This document shows positions 26,318 through 34,157 of a stretch of DNA of 64,000 nucleotides, one piece after another. The notes under the pieces are model-generated. The model was given only the letters and a program-made list of their open reading frames with translations, was not told the origin of the DNA and ran no database searches. The stretch lies in the NCBI RefSeq assembly GCF_034424375.1, contig NZ_CP139965.1, positions 4,092,001 through 4,156,000 on the forward strand. The letters run 5' to 3'. Source of the stretch: Paraburkholderia kururiensis. Lineage in GTDB: Bacteria > Pseudomonadota > Gammaproteobacteria > Burkholderiales > Burkholderiaceae. Both the position numbers and the translations under genes were made by a program. Each line of letters opens with the position of its first letter. The first letter of the stretch is position 1.

Positions 26318-26767
26318 GTGCTCCTCCTGATTTGCACCGCTGGGTTGCACCTCTGCGTGCCCGCGTTTTGCCGCGTGGCTGTGCCGGGTGCACACTTGTC
26401 TACGTTTGTTTTTTGCGCATTGTAGGGACCGTTGCTCCCGGCACGGCGCGTTCGTGCCAGAGCGATCCCTCTAAACGTGGGACGGCCGGCGCACCTATGA
26501 TGAAGCACCTCGCGCAGGCGCCCCGGTGCATGGATGCTGGCTTCAGCGGATGCTGAACGACGCGTTCAAACGCAGGCGAATCGCACGGGCAACGCGCCGC
26601 GCGCCATCGCACAAGACAATCAAACAGAGACGATCCGGCGGTGCAAGGAACGGCCCCGCCGGCGCCCCACGCAAACAACGAAACACCAGACAACCGCCGT
26701 CTAAACCACGGCCACGCCGGCTGCCGAATTCGAGCACCCCAGCCGACGGATAAACGGAGACAGCAAC
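26318..26767. other. divergent regulatory region between GMC and AidB-like genes
   Basis: No convincing gene lies in these 450 bp. On the minus strand TACAAT (26424-26419), followed by an A-rich tract, is a possible -10 box for the GMC gene, but a good -35 is missing. The plus side ends in GGAGACAGCAAC before the AidB-like ATG. No regulator gene is adjacent. Confidence 0.4.
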
Positions 26768-28465
26768 ATGGACGCGCAGGCCTTCGGCAAGACGCACGAC
26801 GTGACCAACCAGGTGCCGCCGCTTGCGGACTACAACCTGTTCACGAGCGACGCAGCGCTGGTTGCCGCCGTGGAGCGCGAAGGTGCCGGCTGGCACACCG
26901 AGGCGCTCACGCGCGACGGCGCCGCGTTAACCACACCCGACGTGCTCGCCCTCGCCGATCTGGCCAACCGCCACACGCCGGAACTCTCCACGCACAGCCC
27001 GCGCGGCGAACGCATCGACGCGCTCGAATTCCATCCGTCCTGGCACACGCTGCTCGCGCTGCTGCGTCGCGAGGGGCTGCACGCGCTGCCGTTTTCGGAC
27101 CCTCAACGCGGCGCCATGGCCGCACGCTGCGCGGGCTACTTCCTGCACGCGCAGCTGGAGTCGGGCTCGCTGTGTCCGCTCACCATGACCTTCGCGAGCA
27201 TCCCCGTCCTGCAACGCGAGCCCGCGCTTTTCGAGACCCTGCGTGCGCCGCTCTATTCGCGCGACCACGACACACGCGACCTGCCCTACACACAAAAGCG
27301 CTCGATGATGATCGGCATGGGCATGACCGAAAAACAGGGCGGCTCGGACGTGCGCACGAACCGCACCGAAGCGCACGCACTGGGCGGCAGCGGCGGACGC
27401 GGCGGCGAGTACCGGCTCGTCGGTCACAAGTGGTTCTTTTCGGCGCCGCAGTGCGACGCGCATCTGGTGCTCGCGCGCACCGGCGATCACGAAGGGCTCT
27501 CGTGTTTCTTCGTGCCGCGCTTCGCACCGGATGGCACGAAGAACGCCGTGCAGGTGCAGCGGCTCAAGAACAAGCTCGGCAACCGGTCGAATGCGAGCAG
27601 CGAAGTGGAATTCCTGAACGCGTGGGGCGTGATGGTGGGCGACGAAGGACGCGGCGTGCCCACCATCATCGAAATGGCGAACTACACGCGGCTCGATTGC
27701 GTGATCGGCAGCGCCGCGCTCATGCGCGCGGCGCTCGTGCAGGCCATTCACCACGCGCGGCACCGCACGGCGTTCGGCCGGCATCTGGCCGACCAGCCGC
27801 TCATGCAGAACGTGCTGGCCGACCTCGCGCTCGAATCCGAAGCGGCCACCGTGCTCTTCATGCGCCTCGCGCGCGCGTTCGAAGACGCCGCGAGTACGCC
27901 CGAAGCGCGCGCGTGGCGCCGCATCGTGACGCCCGCCGCGAAGTTCTGGGTCTGCAAGCGCACGCTCGAATTCACGGGCGAAGCGATGGAGGTGTGGGGC
28001 GGCAACGGCTACGTCGAAGAAGGCCCGATGGCGCGCTTCTATCGCGAGGCGCCGGTGAACTCCATCTGGGAAGGCTCGGGCAACGTGATGTGCCTCGACG
28101 TGCTGCGCGCCATGGAACGCGAAGCCGACGCGGCCCAGGCGCTCTTCGCCGCATGGCGCGACGACGCGCAGGGGCACCCGGCGCTGGGCGCGGCGCTCGT
28201 CAACCTGCTCGCCACGCATCAGGGCGACCCTGCCACGCGCGAGGCCAGCGCGCGACGCATCGCCCAGCAGCTCGTGCTGATCGCGCAGGCCGTGCTGCTC
28301 GTGCGCCACGCGCCGGCACACGTGGCCGATGCCTTCATCGCGACGCGCCTTGCCGGCGCAGCGGACGGTGCAGGCCACGGCGCAGCAAGCAGCGGTCGCG
28401 TCTACGGCACGCTGCCGGCCACGTTCGATCACGCGGCGCTCGTCGCTCGCGCGTTTCCGGCATGA
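26768..28465 (+). CDS. acyl-CoA dehydrogenase family protein, AidB-like
   Basis: A 565-residue flavoprotein of the acyl-CoA dehydrogenase superfamily. Its length and blocks resemble AidB: 'CPLTMTFASIPVL', 'GMGMTEKQGGSDVRTNRTEA', 'HKWFFSAPQCDAHLVLA', 'LKNKLGNRSNASSEVEF', 'EAMEVWGGNGYVEEGPMARFYREAPVNSIWEGSGNVM'. E. coli AidB is a DNA-binding flavoprotein of the adaptive response to alkylation; related proteins are annotated as isovaleryl-CoA dehydrogenases. Physiological function is uncertain. A TGAGGCG/TGAGGCC repeat begins at the stop codon. Confidence 0.9.
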   Translation: MDAQAFGKTHDVTNQVPPLADYNLFTSDAALVAAVEREGAGWHTEALTRDGAALTTPDVLALADLANRHTPELSTHSPRGERIDALEFHPSWHTLLALLRREGLHALPFSDPQRGAMAARCAGYFLHAQLESGSLCPLTMTFASIPVLQREPALFETLRAPLYSRDHDTRDLPYTQKRSMMIGMGMTEKQGGSDVRTNRTEAHALGGSGGRGGEYRLVGHKWFFSAPQCDAHLVLARTGDHEGLSCFFVPRFAPDGTKNAVQVQRLKNKLGNRSNASSEVEFLNAWGVMVGDEGRGVPTIIEMANYTRLDCVIGSAALMRAALVQAIHHARHRTAFGRHLADQPLMQNVLADLALESEAATVLFMRLARAFEDAASTPEARAWRRIVTPAAKFWVCKRTLEFTGEAMEVWGGNGYVEEGPMARFYREAPVNSIWEGSGNVMCLDVLRAMEREADAAQALFAAWRDDAQGHPALGAALVNLLATHQGDPATREASARRIAQQLVLIAQAVLLVRHAPAHVADAFIATRLAGAADGAGHGAASSGRVYGTLPATFDHAALVARAFPA

Positions 28466-28605
28466 GGCGTGAGGCCTAAGCGCTTCGACAGACGCAACGA
28501 AGAATCGAAAACATTCGAACACAACGCGGCGTCCCCAAACCACAGACCGCGCATCGCCGCTGCCGGAAAGCGCGGCATCATCAGCACCACCAGGGAGAGC
28601 ACAGC

Positions 28606-30024
28606 ATGAAGAACGACTTGCCGGACCTTGCCGCACTCGACGCCCTGCTGCGCGAGCAGCGCGAAGCGTATCTGCGGGCGCCGTACCCGTCGTGGGAGCA
28701 GCGCGCGCGCCATCTGAAGGCACTGCGCGCCATGCTGCTCGACAACCGCGATGCGCTGGCAGAAGCCATGAGCGCCGACTTCGGTAATCGCGCCAAACAG
28801 GAAGTACTGCTCGCCGAATTCCTGCTCGCGAAAAGCGAAATCGACGAAGCGCTGAAGCACGGCAAGCAGTGGATGAAGCCGCAGCGGCGCAGCACCAATC
28901 GCTGGCTGCGTCCCGCGCGCGTGAAGGTCGTGCCGCAGCCGCTCGGCGTGGTGGGCATCGTGGTGCCGTGGAACTATCCGGTGCTGCTGGCCGCAGGGCC
29001 GCTCATCTGCGCGCTCGCTGCCGGCAATCGCGCCATGATCAAGATGTCCGAGTTCACGCCGCGCACGTCGGCGCTGTTCGAAACGCTCGTCACGAAGACC
29101 TTCGCGCGCGACCACGTGGCCGTGGTGAATGGCGATGCCAACATCGGCGCCGCCTTCACGGGCATGCCGTTCGATCATCTGCTCTTCACGGGCTCCACGC
29201 GCGTGGGCCACGAAGTGATGCGCGCCGCCGCGGCGAACCTCACGCCCGTCACGCTGGAACTGGGCGGCAAGTCGCCCGCCATCATCGGGCCGCACGCGCG
29301 CTTCGACTACGCCGTGGATAGCCTGCTGCTCGGCAAGACGCTGAACGCCGGGCAAACGTGCGTCGCGCCCGACTACGTGCTCGTGCCGCGCGGCCGCGAA
29401 GACGCGTTCGTCGCGCGTGCCCGCGCGCGCATCGCGAAGCTGTACCCGGACCTGGCGCGCAATCGCGACTACACGACGATCATCTCTGAGCGCCATTACG
29501 CGCGGCTGCAACGCCTCGCCGACGAAGCGCAGGCAGCCGGCGCGCAACTGCACGCGCTGGCCGATACACCGTCGGACGCCGCGAGCCGGCGCTTCGCGCC
29601 CACCGCCATCACCGGCGCACCGGACCATGTCGCGCTGATGCAGGAGGAAATCTTCGGGCCGCTGCTTCCCGTCGTGCCCTACGACACCCTCGACGACGCC
29701 ATCCGTTACATCAACGCGCGGCCGCGGCCGCTTGCGCTCTACCTTTACGACGACGACGCGGCCACCGTCGAACGCGTGACGCGCGAAACGATTGCGGGCG
29801 GCATGGCCGTCAACGAGACGCTGATGCATCTGGCCTGCGAGAGCCTGCCCTTCGGCGGCGTGGGCGCAAGCGGCATGGGCGCGTACCACGGCTACGACGG
29901 CTTCGTGACGTTCTCGAAGATGAAGCCCGTCTTCACGCAGGCGCGCCTCAACACGCGCAACCTGGTGGCGCCGCCTTACGGCAAGGTGTTCGACCGGTTG
30001 ATCAGGACGATGCTGCGGTTTTAG
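28606..30024 (+). CDS. coniferyl aldehyde dehydrogenase family protein
   Basis: A 472-residue NAD(P)-dependent aldehyde dehydrogenase. 'GVVGIVVPWNYPVLL' contains the catalytic Asn, 'FTGSTRVG' contacts the cofactor, 'TLELGGKSP' has the general base E218, and 'NAGQTCVAPDYVLV' the nucleophile C252. The short form and 'SADFGNRAKQEVLLAEF' start resemble coniferyl aldehyde dehydrogenase (calB) and fatty aldehyde dehydrogenases. It lies 140 bp after the AidB-like gene, same strand. A weak stem-loop (CGGGCG 30055-30060 with CGCCCG 30074-30079) follows. Confidence 0.9.
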   Translation: MKNDLPDLAALDALLREQREAYLRAPYPSWEQRARHLKALRAMLLDNRDALAEAMSADFGNRAKQEVLLAEFLLAKSEIDEALKHGKQWMKPQRRSTNRWLRPARVKVVPQPLGVVGIVVPWNYPVLLAAGPLICALAAGNRAMIKMSEFTPRTSALFETLVTKTFARDHVAVVNGDANIGAAFTGMPFDHLLFTGSTRVGHEVMRAAAANLTPVTLELGGKSPAIIGPHARFDYAVDSLLLGKTLNAGQTCVAPDYVLVPRGREDAFVARARARIAKLYPDLARNRDYTTIISERHYARLQRLADEAQAAGAQLHALADTPSDAASRRFAPTAITGAPDHVALMQEEIFGPLLPVVPYDTLDDAIRYINARPRPLALYLYDDDAATVERVTRETIAGGMAVNETLMHLACESLPFGGVGASGMGAYHGYDGFVTFSKMKPVFTQARLNTRNLVAPPYGKVFDRLIRTMLRF

Positions 30025-30113
30025 CCGCGCAGGGCGGGCCGGAGCGATAGAGACCGGGCGGGACACGGCATAGCGCCCGCGATGGAAGGGGAGCGAGCGA
30101 CGCGTCTGCCGCC

Positions 30114-30551
30114 CTAACTGCCGGGCAAACGTGGAAGGCCGCCGGGCGGTGGACCGCCGGGTGACGGACCACCCAGCAACGGTGTCGACGGCCCCACGCC
30201 GGGGCCCGGACCAGCGGCACCACCCGGGCCGCCGCCCGCCGCCGCTGCGCCCGTGCCGCTCGCCTCGTCGGCTGCCCGATCGTCCACCCCGCTTTCAAGC
30301 CGATGCAGCCACGCCAGCAGTTCGGCCACCGCTTGATAGAGCTTGGGCGGAATGCGCGCGTCGAGGTCCACCTGCATCAGCAGCGAAACCATCTCCGGCG
30401 CTTCGTGCACGTAGAGCCCGGCTTCCTTCGCGCGCTGCACGATCATTTCGGCGACGAGGCCGTAGCCCTTCGCCACCACGCGCGGCGCGACGGTGTCGTT
30501 CTGGGCGTCGTAGAGCAGCGCAGCCGCGCTCTTGCGTTGCGTGCGGCTCAT
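30114..30551 (-). CDS. orphan FlhB C-terminal-domain protein (EscU/YscU/HrcU type)
   Basis: A 145-residue protein matching only the small C-terminal piece of FlhB after the autocleavage site: 'APRVVAKGYGLVAEMIVQRAKEAGLYVHE', then 'VSLLMQVDLDARIPPKLYQAVAELLAWLHRLE'. It has no membrane segments and no NPTH motif, so it cannot autocleave. From about residue 95 it ends in a Gly/Pro-rich tail. Its ATG overlaps the TGA of the FliK-like gene (TGATG). Such FlhB-C homologues (FhlB/FlhX-like) can act in the export-specificity switch; that role here is inferred from pairing with a FliK-like protein. Confidence 0.82.
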   Translation of the reverse strand: MSRTQRKSAAALLYDAQNDTVAPRVVAKGYGLVAEMIVQRAKEAGLYVHEAPEMVSLLMQVDLDARIPPKLYQAVAELLAWLHRLESGVDDRAADEASGTGAAAAGGGPGGAAGPGPGVGPSTPLLGGPSPGGPPPGGLPRLPGS

Positions 30552-32236
30552 CAGATGTCCCAGTCGAAGTCGAGATGGGTCGTGCGGGAGGCCACGGGAA
30601 GCGGGCCTTCCGTTGCGGCCGACGCGGGTTGCGTGCCGGCTTCGTCCGCTGCATCGGCGGCATCTGCGGATGCAGCGCCGGGAATCTGGATGTGCGTATC
30701 GGCGGCGGTTCGCGCGTAGGCGCTCGCGGCTTCGGCTGCCGGTCTGGGCTGGGCCGCCTGCGCGGGCTGGAACGGCTGGCCGGCGAAGCCCGCGCCCAGC
30801 GGTTCGGCGTCCCCCGCCAGCGTGCTGCCACCAATCTCCCGAATCGACAGACCCTGCAGCGCAATGCCCGCCGCCGCCAGCGCGCGCCGGAACGTCTCGC
30901 TTTGCGCCGCGAGCCGCGACGCGCCGCCCGGGCTCGCCTGCACGCGCGCAACCAGCCCGTCGCCCGTCAGCGTGAGTTCGGCATCCACGGTGCCGAGCGT
31001 GGGCAGCGAAAGCGTGACACGCGTGCGCCACGGCAGTTCGCCCGCCTCCATGCCCGCGTTGCGCGAGCGCTCGCCGCCTTCTTCTTCGATGGTCCAGTCG
31101 AGCCGCACGCCCGGCCACGCCTCGCCGGTCCAGCGAAACTGCCCGGTCGCGAGCAGATCGAGCTGCTGACGCACCACGGGAATCGTCGCCGGATGCACGG
31201 CGGCCGCATTCGCCTGCGCGGCATCGGAGGAGCCGGACGTTTGCGTTTGCGCCGCGCTGCCGCCGTGCAGCAGGGCGCGCAAGGTCTGCGCCGAAGGCGG
31301 CGTGAACGCCGCCGCGTAGGCGCCGGGCTCACCGTGAAATGGCCCGACCGCGCCCGCCGTCTGAGGCGGCGCGCCGAACGGCCGGCCCGTGCCCGCGGAG
31401 GCGTTCGCGTCACCAGAGGCGGCAAAGCGCTGCCCGAATGCGACTGCGGAGCCGGGTCCGGTCCAGGGGGCGTCGAGGTCGTCGGGGGCGCCGTTCCAGT
31501 CGGGCGGCATGGTGGCCGCGGCGGCCACGAGCTGGTTCTGCGGCTCGCCCGCGAGCTGGGCAGGCGTGCGCATGCCGGCCAGCCATTGGGCGAGGTGAGC
31601 TTCGTAGAAGAGTCCGCTTTCGGAGACGGTCTGCTGGAGCGCGGCCGCGAGCGCGGTAACGGGCACCTGAACCGGCGCGACCACGGCGCTGGCGGCTCCG
31701 GCCGCCTGTGCACCGGCGCCTGCCGCGGTGTTCCCCGCCGTGCTTCCTTCCGTGCTCGCGGCGGCGCCGGCAGTACCCGCCGTCTGCGCCCCGGCCTGCG
31801 CCGCGGTAGCCACTGCCGACCCCACACCCGCCCCTTCGAGCAAATCCGCAAGCTCGGCCCCCGCCACGGCGGCCGCCCAGGCCGCGCTATTAGCGCTACT
31901 GGCGCTATCGGCAGTTTGGGCGGTCAGAACGGTATGGACGTCGAGTGCAGGCGCCGCGGGCCAGATGGGCGCCGTGCCGATCACGGCGGGCGTGGCGTCG
32001 CCGCCCGAGCGCACGATGGCGTCGAGCGTGAGGGCCACGGCGGAAAGCGCGGTCTGGGCCGAGGCGGGAGGTGGTGGCGGTGGCGCCGGCACAGCGCCGG
32101 GCTGGGCCGCGGTGCCAGCCGCCAGTGCGGATGCGCCGGCCTGCGTAGTACCCGCGGCGCCCGTGGGGCCGGTCGTGAGCAGACTGTCGAGGCGGCTCGC
32201 GGCGAGCGCAGCCGCTACCGGTTCGATTCCGTTCAT
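30551..32236 (-). CDS. second FliK-like hook-length-control-type protein
   Basis: A 561-residue protein. The first about 320 residues are Ala/Thr/Gly/Pro-rich and low in complexity. The C-terminal part ('TRVTLSLPTLGTVDAELTLTGDGLVARVQ', then 'ETFRRALAAAGIALQGLSIREIGG') has the layout of a FliK C-terminal domain. The canonical fliK is elsewhere (39689-41311), so this is a paralogue. It is followed directly by the orphan FlhB-C gene and preceded by fliS-fliT, probably in one sigma-28-driven unit. A role in substrate switching or late export is a guess from the neighbours. Confidence 0.78.
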   Translation of the reverse strand: MNGIEPVAAALAASRLDSLLTTGPTGAAGTTQAGASALAAGTAAQPGAVPAPPPPPPASAQTALSAVALTLDAIVRSGGDATPAVIGTAPIWPAAPALDVHTVLTAQTADSASSANSAAWAAAVAGAELADLLEGAGVGSAVATAAQAGAQTAGTAGAAASTEGSTAGNTAAGAGAQAAGAASAVVAPVQVPVTALAAALQQTVSESGLFYEAHLAQWLAGMRTPAQLAGEPQNQLVAAAATMPPDWNGAPDDLDAPWTGPGSAVAFGQRFAASGDANASAGTGRPFGAPPQTAGAVGPFHGEPGAYAAAFTPPSAQTLRALLHGGSAAQTQTSGSSDAAQANAAAVHPATIPVVRQQLDLLATGQFRWTGEAWPGVRLDWTIEEEGGERSRNAGMEAGELPWRTRVTLSLPTLGTVDAELTLTGDGLVARVQASPGGASRLAAQSETFRRALAAAGIALQGLSIREIGGSTLAGDAEPLGAGFAGQPFQPAQAAQPRPAAEAASAYARTAADTHIQIPGAASADAADAADEAGTQPASAATEGPLPVASRTTHLDFDWDI

Positions 32237-32347
32237 GCGCTCCCCAAGATGCGTCGCCCCGTACCGCCGGCACGCGCCGCAGCCCGCGGTCCAGAGCCGG
32301 GCGGCGCGACGGGTACGGGTGCAGCGCCGGTCCCTGCCGGCCTAAAG

Positions 32348-32398
32348 TCGCTGGTTACTCGCTGGTTATAAGAAAACGTCCATCGGAAAACGCCCATC
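32348..32398 (-). repeat. two pairs of short direct repeats upstream of the second FliK-like gene
   Basis: TCGCTGGTTA occurs at 32348-32357 and 32359-32368 (11-bp period). GAAAACGTCCATC (32372-32384) and GAAAACGCCCATC (32386-32398) follow at a 14-bp period. They lie in the 209-bp spacer between fliT and the FliK-like gene. Their role is unknown; repeated sites for a regulator are possible. Confidence 0.6.
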
Positions 32399-32445
32399 AC
32401 GCCCGCCCGTGACCACTTCTGCCAGGCCAACCCGGCGTGGCCACT

Positions 32446-32778
32446 TCAGCGGGCGCCGTACAACTCCTGCAACACGCGCGCCGGATGCGAGGCGCCTGAA
32501 AAAAGCCGCGAAAGCCTCGCCATGCGCGGGCTCGCGAGGTCGCGAATGGCCGCGTCGTCGGCGAGAATCCGGCGAATCAGGTCGTACTTGCGCATCCGTT
32601 CGGCGTCGCTCAGCTTCACGCCCTGCTCGGCCTCCTTGAGCGCCTCGACGAGACGCCGGTACTCGTCCTGCAGTCCGATCAGATCGTGCCAGAGCGCTTC
32701 GCGAGCCGCCGTCAGCATCCGCCCGGAAAGCGCTGCAATCGCCTCGTAACGGGCGAAATATTCTGCTTTCGAATTCAT
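32446..32778 (-). CDS. fliT: flagellar chaperone FliT
   Basis: A 110-residue, mainly helical protein ('EYFARYEAIAALSGRMLTAAREALWHDLIGLQDEYRRLVEALKE') of FliT type, the export chaperone of the filament cap protein FliD and a regulator of FlhDC in enterics. The start overlaps the fliS stop by 4 bp, the usual fliS-fliT coupling. fliD itself is not in the window. Confidence 0.88.
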   Translation of the reverse strand: MNSKAEYFARYEAIAALSGRMLTAAREALWHDLIGLQDEYRRLVEALKEAEQGVKLSDAERMRKYDLIRRILADDAAIRDLASPRMARLSRLFSGASHPARVLQELYGAR

Positions 32779-33209
32779 CTCATCGTTTCCGCGGACGGCT
32801 GTCCCGCCATCCGCGCGATCTCCGGGGCTATGCCCAACCAGGCCTCTTCGAGCGTTGCAATGAGACCGTCCACTTCGATCAGCATCGCTTCGCTCTGTTT
32901 TAGATTTGCTTCCACGAGGCGCCGCCCGATGTACGTGTAGAGCGCATCGAGCCGTTGCGCGATCTCTCCGCCCGCCTCCTGGTTCAGCGACACCTGCAGC
33001 CCGTTCTGCACGATGTTGATCGCCTTGCCGATAGCCTCGCCGCGCGCCGCGACGTTGCCTTGCTGAAGGTGCATGCGAGCCTGCGCGATCGCCTTGCGTG
33101 CGCCTTCGTACAGCATGGCGATCAGGCGATGCGGACTGGCACCCATCACCCCAGTTTCGACGCCTACGCGTGCGTACGCATTGGCTCCTGAATGGGCTGG
33201 GGAAAACAT
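32775..33209 (-). CDS. fliS: flagellar export chaperone FliS
   Basis: A 144-residue helical protein. 'HRLIAMLYEGARKAIAQARMHLQQGN' and 'GEAIGKAINIVQNGLQVSLNQEAGGEIAQRLDALYTYIGRRLVEANLK' match FliS, the flagellin chaperone. The start at ATG 33209 gives the normal N terminus ('MFSPAHSGANAYARVGVETGV'). A sigma-28 promoter with perfect spacing lies 80-107 bases upstream, so expression follows hook completion. Confidence 0.95.
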   Translation of the reverse strand: MFSPAHSGANAYARVGVETGVMGASPHRLIAMLYEGARKAIAQARMHLQQGNVAARGEAIGKAINIVQNGLQVSLNQEAGGEIAQRLDALYTYIGRRLVEANLKQSEAMLIEVDGLIATLEEAWLGIAPEIARMAGQPSAETMR

Positions 33210-33289
33210 GGGGCGCTCCTCTTCTTGGGTCGGTGGGTACGGTGAGACCGCCTCGCATGCGCACATGCAAGGCGACCGCTGTAGCCGTG

Positions 33290-33316
33290 TTATCGGAAGA
33301 ACGCGGGGAAGCTTTA
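33290..33316 (-). promoter_or_regulatory. sigma-28 (FliA) promoter of fliS-fliT
   Basis: On the minus strand TAAA (33316-33313), 15 bases, then TCCGATAA (33297-33290). One base differs from the consensus GCCGATAA. It is located between fliE and fliS. Confidence 0.85.
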
Positions 33317-33441
33317 GCCTGCTTCGAGGGAAGTCCACGGGGCCTGAACGGGGGCGCGCCGCACCTGCGCGTAGCCGTTCGGCGCCGCCGCAAGCCGCCG
33401 CGGACACAGGGTGGTAGAACCGGGCGCCGAAGCGCCGGGGG

Positions 33442-33777
33442 TCAGACCGACATCTGCATGATGTCGTTGTAGGCCGACACCAGCCGGTTGCGCACCTGCA
33501 GGCCGAACTGGAACCCGATGTTGGCCTTCTGCATGTCCACCATCACGTCGTTCAGGGACACGTTGGAAGCCCCCAGTTCGAACGCCTGGGCTTCGCCCAC
33601 GGCGCTTTTCTGGTCCGAACTGATCTTGTCGAGCGACGCTTTGAGGGCCGCGGCGAAACCACCGGGCGTCGCGGCGCCCGAGCTTTCTTCGGCCTTCTGC
33701 GAGCCGCCGGCGGCCTGCGCCGCCATCGACTGGATCTGCGAGAGCGCCGACGAAAGCGCGTTCACGGGCAAAGTCAT
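33442..33777 (-). CDS. fliE: flagellar hook-basal body protein FliE
   Basis: A 111-residue protein. The conserved C-terminal half 'FAAALKASLDKISSDQKSAVGEAQAFELGASNVSLNDVMVDMQKANIGFQFGLQVRNRLVSAYNDIMQMSV' matches FliE, which joins the MS ring to the rod and is among the first exported subunits. The N-terminal part is Ala/Gly/Ser-rich. It diverges from fliF across a 380-bp control region. Confidence 0.95.
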   Translation of the reverse strand: MTLPVNALSSALSQIQSMAAQAAGGSQKAEESSGAATPGGFAAALKASLDKISSDQKSAVGEAQAFELGASNVSLNDVMVDMQKANIGFQFGLQVRNRLVSAYNDIMQMSV

Positions 33778-34157
33778 GATGTCTCCAGGAGCATGGGAAG
33801 GCTGGCCCGGCGCCGCCCGTTACAGGGGAATGCGAGAGGCGGCAGCGGGGACAGATGCGGCGCACGGACCACTATCGGCGGCCCGTGCGACACCTGGTCC
33901 AGCCTTGACGAAAAGCATAGCAGCGGGGTCTTTCCGAAAGACCGGAAAGAAGGGGGAAAACCCGGCTCTATTCGGACAATAGGGTTGCGGGGTCGTGCGG
34001 ATAATCGGTGGCATGAAAGTCTGCGTCCGTACGCCCCCGGGACAGTTGACGAGAGGCATTCCGGAACGCGCCCAAGCCGGCGCGACACCGAAATAGCCTC
34101 CGCGGCCCGGGCGCCCGCCGGCTCGCCAGACGCCCGCATTCCGGAGATACCCGACGC
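33778..34157. promoter_or_regulatory. divergent control region of fliE and fliF
   Basis: This 380-bp region has no gene. It holds the perfect palindrome GGTCTTTC-C-GAAAGACC at 33927-33943, overlapped by CTTTCC/GGAAAG (33930-33935 and 33944-33949). The element GGAAAGAAGGGGGA (33944-33957) follows, then CTCTATTCGGAC and an AT-richer stretch with GGATAAT (33999-34005). Two of these elements recur at the flgB/flgA spacer and upstream of fliL. The clear sigma-28 box seen at late genes is absent, as expected for class-2 (FlhDC-type) promoters. Confidence 0.6.

Noticed and set aside
33870..33890. GCCGATAG on the minus strand upstream of fliE as a sigma-28 promoter
   Set aside because: No TAAA at 15-bp spacing, and fliE is an early gene.
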